From NCBI GenBank assembly GCA_022712835.1, contig JAFLJU010000372.1, positions 1 to 7,899 of the forward strand: a DNA stretch of 7,899 nt, read 5' to 3'. The first letter of the stretch is position 1. Every line of letters starts with the position of its first letter. The notes below the pieces were generated by a model, which made no database searches, was not told the DNA's origin, and saw only the letters and a program-made list of their open reading frames with translations. The DNA is from Desulfobacteraceae bacterium (GTDB taxonomy: Bacteria; Desulfobacterota; Desulfobacteria; Desulfobacterales; Desulfobacteraceae). Below are positions 6,287 through 7,899 of the stretch, in pieces. The translations under genes and the position numbers were made by a program.

Positions 6287-6585
6287 ACAGTAGTATCCAG
6301 CAACCGACCCCTGGCATCGGGATCCACTGCCATTTCTTCATCCGATTTTATTTTCTTTTTTTTCTTCCTGCCCTTATCTCGTCTTCGCCCCAGTGCTCTT
6401 TTTTTTTCCTTAAGCCGTTCGGATTCCTCAGAGTCTTGAACAGTAGAACCTTTGACAATTTCCTGGGCCTGTTGATGGACAACCGCCTGATCCGGAGACG
6501 GTTTGTGGGCAGCCCCCTGGTTACTTAATTCCTGGGCTATAGTTGACTGCTGTAACATCTGATTAAGCCCGGGAATGGTTGCCAT
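6283..6585 (-). CDS. Small, highly basic protein of unknown function in flagellar operon
   Basis: The 100-residue product has no membrane segment or signal. Residues 1-45 are Gln/Ala-rich and probably helical (for example GLNQMLQQSTIAQEL). Residues 59-80 are a dense Lys/Arg cluster containing RRRDKGRKKKKKIK. The C-terminus is short and acidic, ending GRLLDTTV. Small Gln-rich then Lys-rich proteins ending in a G-hydrophobic-hydrophobic-D motif occur at this place in other deltaproteobacterial flagellar operons, from memory; I cannot name a family. It is likely a true gene: the start at 6585 lies 10 bp after the FliL-like gene, with AGAGGG as ribosome site, and the end overlaps the next gene by ATGA. 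The basic segment could bind nucleic acid, membrane lipid, or the very acidic product of the gene before it; all three are inference. It contains an A9 run (6399-6407). Confidence 0.75.
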   Translation of the reverse strand: MATIPGLNQMLQQSTIAQELSNQGAAHKPSPDQAVVHQQAQEIVKGSTVQDSEESERLKEKKRALGRRRDKGRKKKKKIKSDEEMAVDPDARGRLLDTTV

Positions 6586-6595
6586 GAGACCCTCT

Positions 6596-7899
6596 CTAAC
6601 TTGCTTTGAATGATTTAAAACTAACCTTCTCTATATAATCCGGGGGCAGTATTTTTTTCAATGTATTTTCAATCCCCCAAATCAAGTCGGCTTCGGTTAC
6701 CTCATTTCTTTTTTCCGATAACAGGTTCTTCTGAATGGACTCATATATCAGGTCCCTGTAAAAGGAAAGATTATCATTTATTTCATGATATGCCCTTTGA
6801 TCGGAATAATCAATGGATATATCGGCGGTGACATATGCCATATCCTTGGACAAGTCAGAGGCCAATACCACAAAGTTGGTAAGAATGATATTTCCCGATT
6901 TTTTCAAATCCAGGATCTCATTGGTGTTAATCTCCACACTGGCCACGGCAACCTCCCTTCCCAGTTCTTCCATGACAGCGGGACCCGGTTTTTTTTCAGG
7001 GATCTGAACAGGTGCCTGGGAAAAGAACATAAAATAGACCGAAGGGATTGAAATACCCAACACAATGATGATTGAAGCAGATGCAACCACAAGCCTTGAT
7101 TTATACCACTTTTTCCAACGGTTATCCGATCCTTTTGAGCGGTTTTCATCTTCTCTTTCCTCATCTGCCCCCCCCTCCAAAACGACCTGATCGCCTTCCA
7201 TCTCTTCCGAGAAATCCCCATCCCTTTCCAGGACATCTTCATCATCAAAATCGTCATCCATGCCGGTGTCCATGTCATCGCCCATCAAATCTCCGAGGAG
7301 ATCCTCATCTTCCTGGTCAGCCGCCATCAACAACGTGTCAATATCATCCTGGGATATGAGAATGTCATCATCATCATCCATCAGATCCTCATCTTCATCT
7401 GACTCTTGCAATAAGGCATCGATATCCTCCTGGGTCACATCATCCCCGCCCGGGCTTCCCATATCAAATTGTGCATCGTCTAAATCTGTATTTAACAGGG
7501 AGTCCAGTTCATCGGAAGGCACCTCGGAATCTTGATCATCTTCGCTGGGTTCAACGGCTACCGGGTCTGCCAGGGGTTCTGGTTCTGGTTCGTCAAGCAC
7601 CACGGGATCAGAATCCACCGCCACTGAATCCAACATCACAGGATCTGGCACCGCTTCAGCGGTCAGGGTATTTTGGATTAACGCATCAAGGGTTTCCTGG
7701 GTAATCAGGCATTGGGACACATCAAGCGCATCGGCGTTATCGATCACGAAATCATCAACAACCGTGTCCCCGATATCTTCACCCACTGGCTCTTCACCCG
7801 CCGGTTCTTCACCCAACAGGTCCTGGATATCGTCCATGGAAATCAATTCATCGGTTTCGCCTTCCGCAATATCATTTCCAGGATCATCCAGTGGAATAG
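6596..7899 (-). CDS. FliL-like membrane protein with repeated FliM-type CheY-binding-like motifs (partial, N-terminus beyond right edge)
   Basis: At least 434 codons are visible and the frame stays open to the right edge. A TTG at 7846 could be read as a start, but it encodes the first Leu of a repeated motif, so the true start lies outside. The N-terminal part (to about residue 240, counting TTG as 1) is extremely acidic, with Asp-rich runs. It carries LISMDDIQDLL (1-11), LITQETLDALI (47-57), VTQEDIDALL (137-146) and LISQDDIDTLL (163-173), plus a weak DELDSLL (112-118). These resemble the FliM N-terminal LSQxEIDALL, which binds phosphorylated CheY. A positive patch (RWKKWYKSR, 243-251) and one transmembrane helix (about 252-274) follow, so the motifs face the cytoplasm. 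The C-terminal 140 residues, periplasmic, match the FliL pattern: IILTNFVVLASD, then YVTADISIDYSD, then a helix and LPPDYIEKVSFKSF. FliL associates with the stator around the motor. The fused architecture is unusual. Confidence 0.82.
   Translation of the reverse strand, partial: IPLDDPGNDIAEGETDELISMDDIQDLLGEEPAGEEPVGEDIGDTVVDDFVIDNADALDVSQCLITQETLDALIQNTLTAEAVPDPVMLDSVAVDSDPVVLDEPEPEPLADPVAVEPSEDDQDSEVPSDELDSLLNTDLDDAQFDMGSPGGDDVTQEDIDALLQESDEDEDLMDDDDDILISQDDIDTLLMAADQEDEDLLGDLMGDDMDTGMDDDFDDEDVLERDGDFSEEMEGDQVVLEGGADEEREDENRSKGSDNRWKKWYKSRLVVASASIIIVLGISIPSVYFMFFSQAPVQIPEKKPGPAVMEELGREVAVASVEINTNEILDLKKSGNIILTNFVVLASDLSKDMAYVTADISIDYSDQRAYHEINDNLSFYRDLIYESIQKNLLSEKRNEVTEADLIWGIENTLKKILPPDYIEKVSFKSFKAS
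7328..7846 (-). repeat. Coding repeats of an 'IxQDDIDxLL' motif
   Basis: Within the FliL-like gene, four related segments occur at 7814-7846, 7676-7708, 7409-7438 and 7328-7360. They share [L/V]-[I/-]-[S/T]-[Q/M]-[D/E]-x-[I/L]-[D/Q]-x-L-[L/I]. Three of them also share DNA wording (TCCTGGG in the plus strand just before the codons for Ser/Thr), which suggests duplication of a short segment, not chance alone. The spacers are acidic and of unequal length (36, 79 and 16 residues). Confidence 0.8.

Noticed and set aside
7260..7535. Ser-rich plus-strand frame opposite the acidic domain
   Set aside because: Ser runs arise from the complement of Asp/Glu codons; there is no independent evidence for a gene.
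1..7899. CRISPR arrays, tRNA or rRNA genes, insertion sequences
   Set aside because: None seen: the repeats present are short and local, and the sequence is nearly fully occupied by flagellar genes in one direction.

Overview
The window is flagellar DNA, with every supported gene on the minus strand. Gene content and order, a sigma-54 promoter, and the DUF2802, FliK-like and FlhB-like companion genes suggest a motile, Gram-negative deltaproteobacterium, probably a Desulfobacteraceae-type sulfate reducer. P-ring and L-ring genes mean an outer membrane is present. The taxonomic guess is inference; no rRNA or other marker is in view.

Reading in the direction of transcription (right to left), the first cluster (7899 to 4346) holds five genes. 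They are: (1) a partial membrane protein with a very acidic cytoplasmic N-terminus carrying several copies of a FliM-like 'SQxxIDxLL' motif, one transmembrane helix and a FliL-like periplasmic domain; (2) a small, very basic protein of 100 residues; (3) a membrane-anchored coiled-coil DUF2802-type protein; (4) a FliK-like protein; and (5) a 90-residue stand-alone homologue of the FlhB C-terminal domain. Stops and starts overlap or nearly touch (4 bp, 1 bp, about 10 to 20 bp), so this looks like one translationally coupled operon. It probably concerns motor accessory function and export-substrate switching.

An intergenic region of about 416 bp (3930-4345) follows. It contains a textbook sigma-54 promoter (TGGCAC-N5-TTGCA, 3971-3986, minus strand), a 13-bp direct repeat and a weak dyad that might bind an activator. 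I see no convincing terminator for the upstream operon.

The second cluster (3929 to 1 and beyond) is the rod/ring operon flgF-flgG-flgA-flgH-flgI: proximal and distal rod proteins, P-ring chaperone, L-ring lipoprotein and P-ring protein. flgI runs off the left edge. Gaps are short (6 to 16 bp) except for 75 bp between flgA and flgH, which holds a purine-rich tandem 14-bp repeat. The sigma-54 promoter sits directly upstream of flgF, with a leader of about 31 nt, and also shows that the flgF start is at 3929, not further upstream.

The least ordinary element is the FliL-like protein at the right edge, whose cytoplasmic domain repeats the motif that FliM uses to bind phosphorylated CheY.
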